From Nocardia cyriacigeorgica NBRC 100375 (GTDB lineage Bacteria > Actinomycetota > Actinomycetes > Mycobacteriales > Mycobacteriaceae), in contig NZ_BAFY01000033.1 of NCBI RefSeq assembly GCF_000308555.1, positions 1 to 52,509 on the forward strand: a stretch of DNA of 52,509 nt. The letters run 5' to 3'. The position numbers and the translations under genes were made by a program. Shown here one piece after another: positions 44,096 through 52,509 of this stretch. The notes beneath the pieces are model-generated. The model did not search any database. It was not told where the DNA came from and saw nothing but the letters and a program-made list of their open reading frames with translations. Within the stretch, counting starts at the first letter, position 1. Each line of letters begins with the position of its first letter.

Positions 44096-44103
44096 GCGGC
44101 GAC

Positions 44104-44541
44104 CTATTCGGATTCGGCGACGATCTGCTTCATGATCGTCACCGCCCGCGACAGCACCTCGAGCTGCTCCGGCGTGAGGTGGGACAGCTGATCGGTCATC
44201 CAGGCTTCGCGGGCGCTGGCCTCATCGGCGATCAGCGCACGTCCGGCCGGTGACAGCGACACGATGATCTGCCTGCCGTCGGTGGGATGCGGTTCGCGCG
44301 CCACCAGCCCGAGATCGGTGAGCGAGGCGATGACCCTGGTCATCGACGGCGGCTGCACCCGTTCGCGCGCGGCGAGCGCACCAGGGGTCATGGCGCCGTC
44401 GCGGTGCAGGGTGGCCAGCACCGACAGCTGGGTCAGCGAGATCTGCGAATCGGTCCGTCGCCCGCGCAGATGCCGCGTCAAACGCACGACCGCCAGCGAC
44501 AGCTCACCCGCGAGCTCTCGAACATCCGATGGCGTTGTCAC
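44104..44541 (-). CDS. MarR family transcriptional regulator
   Basis: This is a 145-aa winged-helix regulator (Rv0880c-like) with ISLTQLSVLATLHRDGAMTP, LAARERVQPPSMTRVIASLT, the recognition helix, and the wing REPHPTDGRQIIVSLSPAGR. MarR proteins usually bind small phenolic or oxidative signals. GTG 44541 follows TATCGT (minus 44550-44555) by 8 nt; an earlier start would add about 12 residues. It is divergent from the DUF2530 gene, with 60 bp between, which holds both promoters. Confidence 0.9.
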   Translation of the reverse strand: MTTPSDVRELAGELSLAVVRLTRHLRGRRTDSQISLTQLSVLATLHRDGAMTPGALAARERVQPPSMTRVIASLTDLGLVAREPHPTDGRQIIVSLSPAGRALIADEASAREAWMTDQLSHLTPEQLEVLSRAVTIMKQIVAESE

Positions 44542-44588
44542 AGTTGAGCACGATACGGGACCGTGCCCGGAGTTCACGCATGTTCGCC

Positions 44589-44594
44589 TAGGCT
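44589..44594 (+). promoter_or_regulatory. -10 box of leaderless DUF2530 gene
   Basis: TAGGCT ends 7 nt before GTG 44602. It is the same hexamer and spacing as at 4285 and 14226. Confidence 0.6.
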
Positions 44595-44601
44595 GAGCAC
44601 T

Positions 44602-44841
44602 GTGACCCAGAAGGTGCCGCAGATTCCGCCTCGACTCACCGACCCACGGCCGGTTCTCGCGGTCGGCTGCGCGCTGTGGGCGCTGGCCACGCTCGTCGTC
44701 TGGGTGAGCGGAGATCGTTGGGAGACCGCGCGTCCGGTCTGCCTGATGGGGCTTGCGGTCGGGTTGCTCGGGTACACGATCTTCCTCGTCCAGCGCAGGG
44801 GAGCCCGGCGCGGCGACAAGGGCGCGCAGACCGGGCTCTGA
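44602..44841 (+). CDS. DUF2530-like small membrane protein
   Basis: This is a 79-aa protein with two membrane helices (about 19-38 VLAVGCALWALATLVVWVSG and 45-65 LMGLAVGLLGYTIFLV) and a basic C-terminus. It has the place and size of Rv0882 next to marR. GTG 44602 follows TAGGCT by 7 nt; an upstream in-frame ATG at 44563 would overlap the promoter. The function is unknown. Confidence 0.75.
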   Translation: MTQKVPQIPPRLTDPRPVLAVGCALWALATLVVWVSGDRWETARPVCLMGLAVGLLGYTIFLVQRRGARRGDKGAQTGL

Positions 44842-44865
44842 CCTGCTCGCGGAATCGGCTGAGGG

Positions 44866-46242
44866 CTAGCCGGTGGGCGCCGGCCGTGCCGGGAGATCCA
44901 GCACCAGCCGCACCCCGCCGAGCGTCCCGTCATCGAAAAACGCCTGCCCGCCGTGTAATTGGGCCTGCTGCGCGACCAACGCCAAGCCCAGCCCGGAACC
45001 GCCCTTGGTGGCCTGGGTGCCGCGGTAGAAGCGATCGAACACGGCTTGGCGTTCCTCCACCGGGATGCCGCGGCCGTTGTCGTCGATGGCGACGATGATG
45101 TGGCCGTTCGGTGCGCGGTGCGCGGAGACGAGGGCCTCGGTGGCGGCGCCGTGTTTGACGGAGTTGGCCAGGGCATTGTCGACGGCCAGGCGCAGGCCCG
45201 CGGGCAGGCCGCGGGTGACGAGTTCGGCGTCGGAGTCGATGCGCACGGTGAGACCGGGGAAGTGGCGCATGGCGTCATGGGCGGCCTGGTCGCACAGGTC
45301 GCCGACATCGGTGTCGACGTGGTCGCGTTCGTGGGTGAGGTCGCCGGAGGCCAGCCGTTCCAGCGCCGACAGCGTCGCCTCCACGCGACCTTGGCTGCGG
45401 TGCAGGTCGTCGAGGATTTCGGCGCGCTGGGCCTCGTCCAGGTCGAGGGTGCGCAGCACCTCGAGATCGGTGCGCATGGCGGTCAGCGGGGTGCGCAGTT
45501 CGTGCGCGGACACGGCGGCGAAATCACGGGCGGTCTCCAGGGCGGCGGCGGTTTCGCCCTGCGCCTGATCGACGCGCGAGAGCATCGTGTTGACCGCATC
45601 GGCGAGTTGCTCGGCTTCGAGCACACCGGAACCATCCACCGGTTGCGGCGGATGCTCGGGATCGCGGTAGCCGCTGCGCGTCCCCACCTGACGGGTCAGA
45701 TCGACGATGGGCCGCACCGCGCGCCCGCCGAACAGCCAGCCGAGCCCCGCCGCGGCCGCGATCGCCACCAGCCCACCGGCCAGCACCCACCGCTGCTGTT
45801 CGGCCGTGGCACGGGCAGCGTCGGCATTCGGAATACCCAGTGAGACAGTGCGTCCCGCTTGTTGGTTCTCGGTGGTGGTGAGCACGCGATAGGACGCGCC
45901 GTCCACGGTGACGGTGTGCGACCCCGTCGGCAGATCGGGCAGTTCGATCGCGGTGGTGGCGGTGAGCTCGCCGTTGTCGCGGACGGTCAGCGCCAGGTTC
46001 TCGTTCGGGCCGATGAGGTTGACCAGCCCGACCGCGATCACCGGGTCGATCAGCACCAAACGGGACGCGAGCGTGAGCTGCTGATCGGTCTGCTCGACAT
46101 TGACGCGCTCGATCGCCTGCAACGTGATGACGCTGAGGATCGTGATGATGAGAATCGCACCGGCCGCCGCGGCGCCCGCGACCCTGGTGCGCAGTGAGTA
46201 GGACCGTCGTCGGCCGGGCTTCTCCGGAGACCCGGCGCTCAC
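44866..46242 (-). CDS. prrB: two-component sensor histidine kinase PrrB
   Basis: This is a membrane sensor kinase of 458 aa. Helix 1 (about 20-42), an extracytoplasmic sensor (about 43-140), helix 2 (about 150-172) and a HAMP domain are followed by HisKA with the phosphoacceptor His at about 247 in AVSAHELRTPLTAM. The HATPase domain has NALANSVKHG (N), IDDNGRGIP (G1) and GSGLGLALVAQQ (G2). It corresponds to PrrB (Rv0902c) in order and sequence. GTG 46242 is 10 nt after the prrA stop, so prrA-prrB is one operon. PrrAB is essential or growth-important in mycobacteria. Confidence 0.92.
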   Translation of the reverse strand: MSAGSPEKPGRRRSYSLRTRVAGAAAAGAILIITILSVITLQAIERVNVEQTDQQLTLASRLVLIDPVIAVGLVNLIGPNENLALTVRDNGELTATTAIELPDLPTGSHTVTVDGASYRVLTTTENQQAGRTVSLGIPNADAARATAEQQRWVLAGGLVAIAAAAGLGWLFGGRAVRPIVDLTRQVGTRSGYRDPEHPPQPVDGSGVLEAEQLADAVNTMLSRVDQAQGETAAALETARDFAAVSAHELRTPLTAMRTDLEVLRTLDLDEAQRAEILDDLHRSQGRVEATLSALERLASGDLTHERDHVDTDVGDLCDQAAHDAMRHFPGLTVRIDSDAELVTRGLPAGLRLAVDNALANSVKHGAATEALVSAHRAPNGHIIVAIDDNGRGIPVEERQAVFDRFYRGTQATKGGSGLGLALVAQQAQLHGGQAFFDDGTLGGVRLVLDLPARPAPTG

Positions 46243-46252
46243 AACTGCCCGC

Positions 46253-46972
46253 TCATTTCGGCGCCCGCAGCACGAACCCGACCCCGCGAATGGTGTGCAA
46301 CAACCGCGGTGTTCCTTCCACTTCGAGCTTGCGCCGCAGGTATCCGACGAAGACATCGACCACATTGGTGTCGGCGGCGAAGTCGTAACCCCACACCAGC
46401 TCCAGCAGCCGCTCCCGGCTCAACACCACACCGGCATTGCGGGCCAGCGTGGACAGCAGCTCGAATTCCCGCTTGGTGAGGTCGATTTCGCGCCCGTGCA
46501 GCAGCGCCCGATACCCGGCTACATCCACTTCCAGCGGCCCGACGGTGACCGCGCCCGGCGTGGACGCGGCAGGAGCATCGGTGCGGCGGCGCAGCAGCGC
46601 CTTGATCCGCGCCACCAATTCGGCCAGCACGAACGGCTTCACCAGGTAGTCGTCCGCGCCCGACTCCAGACCGGCGATCCGGTCGTCCACCGAACTGCGG
46701 GCGCTGAGCACACAGATCGGGACCTCGTTGCCCATGGCGCGCAGTGCGGTCACCACGCCGGCGCCGTCGAGCACCGGCATGTTCATATCGAGCACGATGG
46801 CGTCGGGGGAGTGCTCGTTGACGGCGCGCAGGGCCGCGCCACCGTCGCGGGCCACCAGGACTTGGAAGCCGGACAGGCGCAGCCCGCGCTCCACCGAGGC
46901 GAGCACGTCCTCGTCGTCATCGACGACGAGGACGGTCGGGTTGGTCGTGCGATCGGCGCTCACGTCGTTCAT
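46253..46972 (-). CDS. prrA: response regulator PrrA (OmpR class)
   Basis: This is a DNA-binding regulator of 239 aa. The receiver domain has [20 protein letters not shown], the phosphorylated Asp at about 62 in [12 protein letters not shown] and Lys at about 110 in YLVKPF. The winged-helix domain (about 140-235) has [20 protein letters not shown] and [20 protein letters not shown], ending [14 protein letters not shown]. The match to mycobacterial PrrA is close, including [15 protein letters not shown]. It is first in the operon with prrB. Confidence 0.95.
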   Translation of the reverse strand: MNDVSADRTTNPTVLVVDDDEDVLASVERGLRLSGFQVLVARDGGAALRAVNEHSPDAIVLDMNMPVLDGAGVVTALRAMGNEVPICVLSARSSVDDRIAGLESGADDYLVKPFVLAELVARIKALLRRRTDAPAASTPGAVTVGPLEVDVAGYRALLHGREIDLTKREFELLSTLARNAGVVLSRERLLELVWGYDFAADTNVVDVFVGYLRRKLEVEGTPRLLHTIRGVGFVLRAPK

Positions 46973-47063
46973 TCTGCCGTCGTTTCCCGGCGCGGCCCGG
47001 TCGCGACGCTCGCCGGGCGGCCACGACGCCGCGCCAGGGCGTCCGGCATGAGCGCCGATCAGC

Positions 47064-47450
47064 TCAGTAGTTCTTGCAGGTCTCGGCGACCTTCTGAATG
47101 GTCTGGCTCAGGCCCGCGGCACGCGGATCGTTCTCGGCCTGCTGCGCGGCCTCCGGGTTCTCGTCGAGGTAGCGCTGGAGTTCGGCGCGACGCTGCTCGA
47201 CCGGCTGTTCGAACTTGGCCTGTAGTTCTGCCTTGACCTCGGGGTTGGCGTCGAGCATCGCGGCCAGCTGCGGCGCCTGATCGTGCAGGGCGGCGTCGAC
47301 CTGGGCGAACGAACACTCCGATTCCAGCAGCGGCGCCGCCAGCTCCATCGGACCCGCGGACGCGATCGCGGGGCTGAGGAAGGCGGTCACGGTGGCGGCC
47401 CCGGCCACGGTGAATGCCGCGAGGGTGGCCCTGCCACGAAAACGTTTCAT
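47064..47450 (-). CDS. hemophore-like exported protein
   Basis: This is a 128-aa secreted protein. The signal peptide runs to about 33 ([20 protein letters not shown], then SAG). The mature part is helical and has two cysteines ([10 protein letters not shown] and ETCKNY) that could bond. The pattern fits the small haem-binding hemophore-related family of mycobacteria and nocardiae. Haem binding is not shown by the sequence alone. AGGAGG lies 7 nt before ATG 47450. It lies upstream of prrA on the opposite side of a 91-nt gap. Confidence 0.75.
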   Translation of the reverse strand: MKRFRGRATLAAFTVAGAATVTAFLSPAIASAGPMELAAPLLESECSFAQVDAALHDQAPQLAAMLDANPEVKAELQAKFEQPVEQRRAELQRYLDENPEAAQQAENDPRAAGLSQTIQKVAETCKNY

Positions 47451-47557
47451 ATTGCTGCCTCCTACAAGATCGGTGACGGACGCCTCGACGGTATTGCCCA
47501 GGGCTGGCACCCGTGTGAACCGTTGCTGTGAAAACTCTGAGGAGCCGAGCAGATCCG

Positions 47558-49636
47558 TTATGGGGCGACCTGATTCGAATCCGGCACGACTTCGCCGTTG
47601 CCATTGCCGTTGCCGTCTCCATTGCCAGGACGGCTGGTGAACAGTTCCGGCTGCGCGGCCAGGATCTGATCCTCCAATGCCACCAGCACGGCCGGATCCT
47701 CGATGGTGGAGGGGACCTCGTATTCCTCACCGGCGGTGATCTGGCGGATGGTCTTGCGCAGGATCTTGCCCGAGCGGGTCTTGGGCAGCCCGGCCACCAC
47801 CACCGCGTCGTGCAGGGTCGCGATGGCGCCGATCTGTTCGCGCACCCGCTGGATCAGTTCCTCGCGCAGCCGGTCTTTGTCCACTTCGACGCCGGTCTTG
47901 AGCACCACGTACGCGATCGGCCGCTGCCCCTTGAGTTCATCGGGCAGGCCGATCACCGCGCATTCGGCCACCGCTTCGTGGCCGGCGATCGCGGCTTCGA
48001 TGCTGCCCGCCGAGAGCCGATGCCCGGCCATATTGATCACGTCGTCGCTGCGACCGAGCACGAACAGATAGCCGTCGTCGTCGAAATAGCCGGAGTCGCC
48101 GGTCAGATAGTGGCCGGGATAGGCCGACAGATAGGAGCGCTTGTACCGCTCGTCGTCGCGCCACAGCCCGCTGAGCGCGCCCGGCGGCAACGGCAGTCCG
48201 ATGACGATATTGCCCTCGACATTGGCTGCCACCGGGTTGCCGTTGGAGTCCAGCACACGCAGCCGATATCCCGGCACCGGCACCGATGCCGACCCCGGCT
48301 TGATCGGCAACTGTTGCAGCCCGAGCGGATTGGCGCAGATGGGCCAGCCGGTTTCGGTCTGCCACCAGTGGTCGACCACCGGGCAGTCCGGCCGCTCGGC
48401 GAGCAGGGTGCCGACGGCCCACTCGTAGGTGGTGGGGTCGAGCCGTTCACCCGCGCAGAACAGGGCCCGCAGCGAGGACAGGTCGTAGGTGTGCGCCAGG
48501 GTCGCGTTCGGATCGGCGCGGCGGATGGCGCGCAGCGCGGTCGGCGCGGTGAACAGCACGTGCACCCCGTATTCGGCGACCACCCGCCAGTAGGCACCGG
48601 CGTCCGGGGTCCCGATCGGCTTGCCCTCGTACAGCAGCGTGGTGGCACCGACCAGCAGCGGCGCGTAGACGATGTAGGAGTGGCCGACCACCCAGCCCAC
48701 ATCCGAGGCCGCCCACATCACCTGACCCGGGCCGACGTCGTAGATATTGCGCATCGACCAGCACAGCGCCACCGCATGTCCGCCGTTGTCGCGGACCACG
48801 CCCTTGGGGCGGCCGGTGGTGCCGGAGGTGTAGAGGATGTAGAGCGGATCGGTCGCCGCGACGGTCACCGGCTCGGCGAACGGGGCATCGCGCACCGCCT
48901 CTTCCCAGTCCATCCACCGAGCGGCCACGGTCTCGGCCGAACTCGGCAGCGATTCGGTGGCAGGCTGCGGCGCCGGGAACGGGATCGTCGGGAAGGCGGC
49001 GCGCTGCTTGACGATGACGTTGCGCGGAGCGGTGGTCCTGGCCAGGTCGAGCGCCTGCATGACGATCGGCGGGTACTCGATCCGGCGTCCGGGCTCCAGG
49101 CCGCCGGAGGCGGTGATGATGAGCACGGGTTCGGCGTCATCGATGCGGGCGGCCAGTTCGGGCGCGGCGAACCCGCCGAAGACCACCGAATGCACCGCGC
49201 CGATCCGCGCGCAGGCCAGCATGGCGATCACGGCCTCGGGGATCATCGGCAGATAGATCACCACGCGGTCGCCCTTGGTGACACCTAGTCGTGACATGGC
49301 GCCGGCGAACCGTGACACTTCCGTCAGCAACTCGGCGTAGGTGTATACCCCCCTGTTACCGGTCATAGCCGAGTCGTATATGAGTGCGGGTTGGTCGGCT
49401 CGGCCGCCGGTGCCCTCGGAACCCTCCGGCAGTGCGCGCACGTGCCGGTCCAGCGCGTTGAACGAGGTGTTGAGCGTGGCGTCGGGGAACCAGCGGGCGG
49501 CAGGCCTGGCCGTGGTGTCGATCACCTGCTCAGGGGGTACCTCCCAGTCGACGGCGGTGGCAGCATGGGCCCAGAACTCGGCGGGATCGACGAGGCTGGT
49601 CTGGTAGACCGGTCGGTACTCGTTCCTCGCGTTCAA
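47558..49636 (-). CDS. acyl-CoA synthetase (acetyl/propionyl-CoA synthetase-like)
   Basis: The enzyme activates a short-chain acid, likely propionate, to its CoA ester through an acyl-AMP. It has 692 aa. The AMP-binding loop is YILYTSGTTGRPKGVV (about 266-280). GDRVVIYLPMIPEAVIAML, HWWQTETGWPICANPLG and YLTGDSGYFDDDGYLFVLGR follow, and KTRSGKILRKTIRQI (about 617) holds the catalytic lysine that is acetylated for control in this family. A Gly/Asn-rich tail ends the chain. PrpE or a close Acs relative is most likely. TTG 49636 has AGGGAG 6 nt upstream, an uncommon but supported start. It is divergent from the NIT kinase. Confidence 0.9.
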   Translation of the reverse strand: MNARNEYRPVYQTSLVDPAEFWAHAATAVDWEVPPEQVIDTTARPAARWFPDATLNTSFNALDRHVRALPEGSEGTGGRADQPALIYDSAMTGNRGVYTYAELLTEVSRFAGAMSRLGVTKGDRVVIYLPMIPEAVIAMLACARIGAVHSVVFGGFAAPELAARIDDAEPVLIITASGGLEPGRRIEYPPIVMQALDLARTTAPRNVIVKQRAAFPTIPFPAPQPATESLPSSAETVAARWMDWEEAVRDAPFAEPVTVAATDPLYILYTSGTTGRPKGVVRDNGGHAVALCWSMRNIYDVGPGQVMWAASDVGWVVGHSYIVYAPLLVGATTLLYEGKPIGTPDAGAYWRVVAEYGVHVLFTAPTALRAIRRADPNATLAHTYDLSSLRALFCAGERLDPTTYEWAVGTLLAERPDCPVVDHWWQTETGWPICANPLGLQQLPIKPGSASVPVPGYRLRVLDSNGNPVAANVEGNIVIGLPLPPGALSGLWRDDERYKRSYLSAYPGHYLTGDSGYFDDDGYLFVLGRSDDVINMAGHRLSAGSIEAAIAGHEAVAECAVIGLPDELKGQRPIAYVVLKTGVEVDKDRLREELIQRVREQIGAIATLHDAVVVAGLPKTRSGKILRKTIRQITAGEEYEVPSTIEDPAVLVALEDQILAAQPELFTSRPGNGDGNGNGNGEVVPDSNQVAP

Positions 49637-49802
49637 CCCGTGCTCCCTAGCCTCGCTTCGATGCCCGCCTCGATAGATCAGCACGATTGTGGCAGACTTC
49701 ACGCGACGCCCGGGTGGGTGCCGCGACCTTTGGTTTTGCCTGGAACGGGCTGGTCACTGGGCGAGTGCCGATGCGGGGTCAACCAAGAAGTTATTGATCC
49801 GT

Positions 49803-49808
49803 TAGAAT
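49803..49808 (+). promoter_or_regulatory. -10 box of the NIT-kinase operon
   Basis: TAGAAT lies in an AT-richer stretch about 106 nt before the uORF start and 145 nt before the kinase. No good -35 is seen. The remaining intergenic sequence 49637-49913 shows no other gene. Confidence 0.45.
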
Positions 49809-49913
49809 CTGATGTCACTTATTCGGTCCGTCGTAGACGCAATTTCTCGGCCAGCCGCAGATCTCGGCCAGCACTGTCTGTCGAGCCAGCATGCGATTGT
49901 GGAGGTTCCGCTG

Positions 49914-49946
49914 ATGGCGCGTGGCTGGGGCCAGTTTGGAAAGTGA
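49914..49946 (+). CDS. 10-codon upstream ORF before the sensor kinase
   Basis: ATG 49914, with GGAGG (49901-49905) 8 nt upstream, encodes MARGWGQFGK and ends at TGA 49944-49946, 7 nt before the kinase ATG. Its spacing and strong ribosome binding site suggest translational coupling or a leader-peptide role. No stacked control codons are present, so attenuation is not implied. Confidence 0.4.
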   Translation: MARGWGQFGK

Positions 49947-49953
49947 GTGGGAG

Positions 49954-52509
49954 ATGCGTGACGCCGCTAGGTCCGGCAGAAAGCGCTGGGCGCTCAGCAA
50001 CTGGGACCTGCGCTGGAAGGTTACGGCGGTCCTCGCCGTACCGCTGGCGGTCGCGGTCGGACTCGGCGTGTCCAAGATTTCGTCCGAGTGGAGCGAGGCC
50101 AATCGACTCGCCTCCGCCGCCGACAACGTCGAGGTCATTCCGGTCGTCACCGGTCTGAGTGCCGCGACCTCTACCGTCGCCGGTTCGCAGGTCATCAATA
50201 TCGGGGGCCGATCGCTGGTCACCGACGAGAACCTGGTCGACCTGGACAAGGCGATCGCCGCCGCCGAAGGCGCGGTCGGTGAACTCTCCGACCTCCCGAG
50301 TGCGCAGCAGCCGCTGCAGGAGATGATCGATCTCGCCAAGCAGGTGCGGGCGCAGGGGTTGACCCCGACGCCGCTCACGCCCACCGAGGCTGCCGCAGAG
50401 ATCGACCGGTACCGCGGCGCCGGTGTGCGGGCCGTGGAACAGATCGTCACCCAGGTCAGCGACCCGGTGATCGACGAGGCCAAGCTGCGCCTGGTCGACT
50501 CGCTCAACACCCGCGCGTCGATGGTCGGCGAGATCGTCGGTGTCGCCGACTACCTGCGCGATCGGGAGACCGGTCTGCAGACCTATCTGGTCGCCAACAA
50601 CACCGAGCGCGCGCTGCTCAACCTGCTCGCACAGCGATTCCCGGCCAACGACCGCAATATCCAGGACCTGCGCACCGGCGTCGAGACCCGCGCGGCGATG
50701 ATCCAAGGCCCGGAGGCCCAAGCCGGGCAGCTGCCGCTCGGTGAGGCCCGCCAATCGATCCTGTCCAGTCTCGACACCACCGAGGCGCTGGTCGCGATGG
50801 CCACCGACGACATCGTCAGCGGTGTGCGCGACCTCGCCGACAACGCCCGCTCCGACGCCATCATGTACAGCGTCGTGGTGCTGCTCACCATCCTGGCCGC
50901 GCTGCTGCTCGCGGTGTTCGTCGCGAGGTCGATGATCGTGCCGCTGCACCGGCTGCGCCTGGCCGCGCTGCGCGTCGCCGAGAGCGACCTGCCGCATGAG
51001 GTCGCCCAGCTGCGTAACGGCGCGTCGCCGGAGGAAGTGCCGCTGGAGCCGATGCCGATCCGCTCTGAGGAGGAGATCGGTCAGCTGGCCCGCGCCGTCG
51101 ACGACATCCATGGTCAGGCCCTGCGCCTGGCCAGTGATCAGGCGCAGATGCGTACCCAGGTCAACGACATGTTCGAGACCCTGGCTCGCCGCTCCAAGTC
51201 GCTGGTCGATCATCAGCTCACGCTGATCGAGGCGATGGAGTACGACGAGAAGGACCCGCGCCTGCTGGAGAACCTGTTCCGGCTGGACCACCTCGCCGCC
51301 CGTATGCGCCGAAACGGCGACAACCTGCTGATTCTGGCCGGTACCAAACAGCGCCGCGCCAAGTCCGCGCCGGTCGAGATCGCCGACGTGCTGCGTGCGG
51401 CGATCTCCGAGGTCGAGGACTACGAGCGGGTCAAGCTCGGCGCCACCCCGCGCGGTTCGCTCAAGGAACCGGCCGCCTCCGACCTCGCGCATCTGTTCGC
51501 CGAGCTGCTCGACAACGCGCTGCGAGCCTCGCCGCCGGAAACCGATGTGAAGTTCACCTTCGCCCAGGCACACGATCAGGGCCTGCTCATCGAGGTCGCC
51601 GACCGCGGTATCGGTATGCCGCCCACGGAGATGGCCGAGATCAACCGCAGGCTCGAAACCACCGCCGAGCCCGGCCCCGATACCGCCCGCCACATGGGTC
51701 TGTTCGTGGTCGGCCGGCTCGCCGAGCGGCACGGGCTGAGCGTGCGGCTGCGCCCGACCTTCGACACCGCGCGCGATCCCGGCGTCACCGTCACCGTGCA
51801 CGTTCCGGTCGGGCTGATCGTCGCCGACAAGAGCGGCTCCGGTCCGCTGGTTCCGCAGCCGTCGCCGGTGCAGGCCGGTGGCCCGCAGCGGCCCTCGGCT
51901 CCCTCGTCGATGCAGATGCGCTCGGTCAGCCGCACTCCTGGCGGCAACGTGATGGTCACCGTCGATCCCGGCGTGAGCGGTCCGATCCCGGCCAGTGCCG
52001 AGGATCGCGCGGCCGCGGCCGGTGCGCCCGCCACCCCCGGCGGCGGACTGCCGCAGCGTCAGCCCGGCTCGGCGATGGCCTCGGGTCTGCGCGGTGACGC
52101 CGAGCAGTCCGGCGCCACCCTGCGCCCCGCACCCGGCCAGCGGGGCACGGGCCCGCAGCGCGGCAAGCTGGCCGCCGCGGCCATGCCCAAGCGCAATGTC
52201 GTACCCGGCGGCCCGGTGCCGCCGCGGCCGGGTGGCCCGCAGGCCGAACGTCCGGCCGCCACCCCGCCGCCGCGCGATCCGAACACCGGTCTGCCGCAGC
52301 GTCAACCCGGATCCAACGGCGTGCCGCAGCCGACCGGTGGGCTCCCGCAGCGTGAGGCCGGCCCGGCAGCTCAGCCGGGCGCCGCAGGCGGTCTGCCGCA
52401 GCGTGGTCCCGGTGGCCTGCCGCAGCGTCAGCCCGGTCAAGCCGGGCCGGGCGGTTTGCCACAGCGTGAGCCCGGACAGAGCGGACTCGCGGCGCGTGAG
52501 GCGGGCCCC
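49954..52509 (+). CDS. NIT-domain sensor histidine kinase-like protein, conservon type (3' end missing)
   Basis: The gene is open to the end of the window (852 codons seen). Layout: helix 1 (about 24-42), extracytoplasmic nitrate/nitrite-sensing (NIT) type helical domain (about 50-300), helix 2 (about 304-326, MYSVVVLLTILAALLLAVFV), HAMP (SEEEIGQLARAVDDIH), a helical region with LARRSKSLVDHQLTLIEAME, and a HATPase domain with LFAELLDNALRASPP and ADRGIGMPP. From about 626 a Pro/Gly/Gln-rich tail has six GLPQR copies (52045-52470). In actinobacteria such kinases head the conservon operons, followed by roadblock, DUF742 and GTPase genes; these would lie beyond the window. ATG 49954 is my start; TTG 49936 is also in frame. 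Confidence 0.88.
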   Translation, partial: MRDAARSGRKRWALSNWDLRWKVTAVLAVPLAVAVGLGVSKISSEWSEANRLASAADNVEVIPVVTGLSAATSTVAGSQVINIGGRSLVTDENLVDLDKAIAAAEGAVGELSDLPSAQQPLQEMIDLAKQVRAQGLTPTPLTPTEAAAEIDRYRGAGVRAVEQIVTQVSDPVIDEAKLRLVDSLNTRASMVGEIVGVADYLRDRETGLQTYLVANNTERALLNLLAQRFPANDRNIQDLRTGVETRAAMIQGPEAQAGQLPLGEARQSILSSLDTTEALVAMATDDIVSGVRDLADNARSDAIMYSVVVLLTILAALLLAVFVARSMIVPLHRLRLAALRVAESDLPHEVAQLRNGASPEEVPLEPMPIRSEEEIGQLARAVDDIHGQALRLASDQAQMRTQVNDMFETLARRSKSLVDHQLTLIEAMEYDEKDPRLLENLFRLDHLAARMRRNGDNLLILAGTKQRRAKSAPVEIADVLRAAISEVEDYERVKLGATPRGSLKEPAASDLAHLFAELLDNALRASPPETDVKFTFAQAHDQGLLIEVADRGIGMPPTEMAEINRRLETTAEPGPDTARHMGLFVVGRLAERHGLSVRLRPTFDTARDPGVTVTVHVPVGLIVADKSGSGPLVPQPSPVQAGGPQRPSAPSSMQMRSVSRTPGGNVMVTVDPGVSGPIPASAEDRAAAAGAPATPGGGLPQRQPGSAMASGLRGDAEQSGATLRPAPGQRGTGPQRGKLAAAAMPKRNVVPGGPVPPRPGGPQAERPAATPPPRDPNTGLPQRQPGSNGVPQPTGGLPQREAGPAAQPGAAGGLPQRGPGGLPQRQPGQAGPGGLPQREPGQSGLAAREAGP

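Noticed and set aside
44563..44601. Upstream ATG for the DUF2530 gene
   Set aside because: It would place the start before the TAGGCT box that fits GTG 44602, and the added residues are not hydrophobic or conserved-looking.
47528..49288. Plus-strand ORF of 586 aa opposite the acyl-CoA synthetase
   Set aside because: Shadow of a gene with clear AMP-binding motifs.
49819..52440. Minus-strand ORF of 873 aa opposite the NIT kinase
   Set aside because: Long because the kinase is long and GC-rich; repetitive LTLRQ pattern mirrors the GLPQR repeats. The plus strand has the domains.
52045..52509. Repeat cluster as possible CRISPR or satellite
   Set aside because: Units are in frame and code for GLPQR; spacing is irregular and there are no conserved direct repeats of CRISPR length.

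Overview
The window is chromosomal DNA of a high-GC mycolic-acid actinobacterium, most likely a Nocardia or close relative. The signs are strong G/C bias at third codon positions, frequent GTG starts, many start codons placed 6-8 nt after a TANNNT-like -10 box (leaderless mRNAs), and a gene order that recalls the Mycobacterium tuberculosis Rv0858c-Rv0903c block: aminotransferase, XPB helicase, helicase-associated protein, Rpf, cold-shock protein, DUF2771/MFS pair, DUF3027, SepH/SerC, CitA, GltA2, SpoU-type methylase, MarR, PrrA/PrrB. The synteny is recalled from memory and was not computed. I saw no tRNA, rRNA, CRISPR array, insertion sequence or prophage. This is core chromosome with small accessory insertions.

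Layout. 1-1.44 kb: a type I DAHP synthase behind what reads as a complete ribosome-mediated attenuator, whose leader peptide contains Tyr-Phe-Trp-Phe. 1.5-4.1 kb: methyltransferase, GNAT acetyltransferase, SigJ/ECF41-like sigma factor, small unknown protein. 4.3-9.4 kb: aminotransferase, LysE exporter, XPB helicase, a membrane protein and a frameshifted LysE paralogue. 9.5-11.8 kb: secreted M1 peptidase, a 28-codon hydrophobic peptide behind operator-like palindromes, LppU-like lipoprotein. 11.9-16.7 kb: helicase-associated/WYL-like protein, small conserved protein, an Rpf muralytic enzyme under a c-di-AMP (ydaO) riboswitch with a distal CRP-type site, small membrane protein, cold-shock protein. 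16.8-24.0 kb: DUF2771 and MFS, glutaminyl cyclase lipoprotein, DUF3027 and a sacsin-like GHKL ATPase. 24.0-29.8 kb: TetR, Tat-exported ceramidase, a truncated YhgE/Pip-like protein with a decayed copy of its 3' end, SigG-like sigma factor and a SnoaL protein. 29.8-37.1 kb: FKBP, two citrate synthases, MFS, PdxH, unknown membrane protein, SerC. 37.3-44.8 kb: SepH, DUF6928, hydrolase, AraC, SpoU methylase with DUF2537, Eis, YccF, MarR, DUF2530. 44.9-52.5 kb: PrrB/PrrA two-component system, hemophore-like protein, acyl-CoA synthetase and, running off the end, a NIT-domain sensor kinase of the type found in conservon operons.

How the genes work together. Central metabolism is well represented (aromatic entry step, citrate synthases, serine, pyridoxal phosphate, acyl-CoA activation), as are cell-envelope growth and division (Rpf, SepH) and regulation (two ECF sigma factors, TetR, AraC, MarR, PrrAB, conservon kinase). 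The most interesting layer is regulatory: the aromatic attenuator, the cAMP plus c-di-AMP double input on rpf, the shared TGGACG-type operators, the uORF before the conservon kinase and the widespread leaderless starts. All calls were made by eye; no database search was run.
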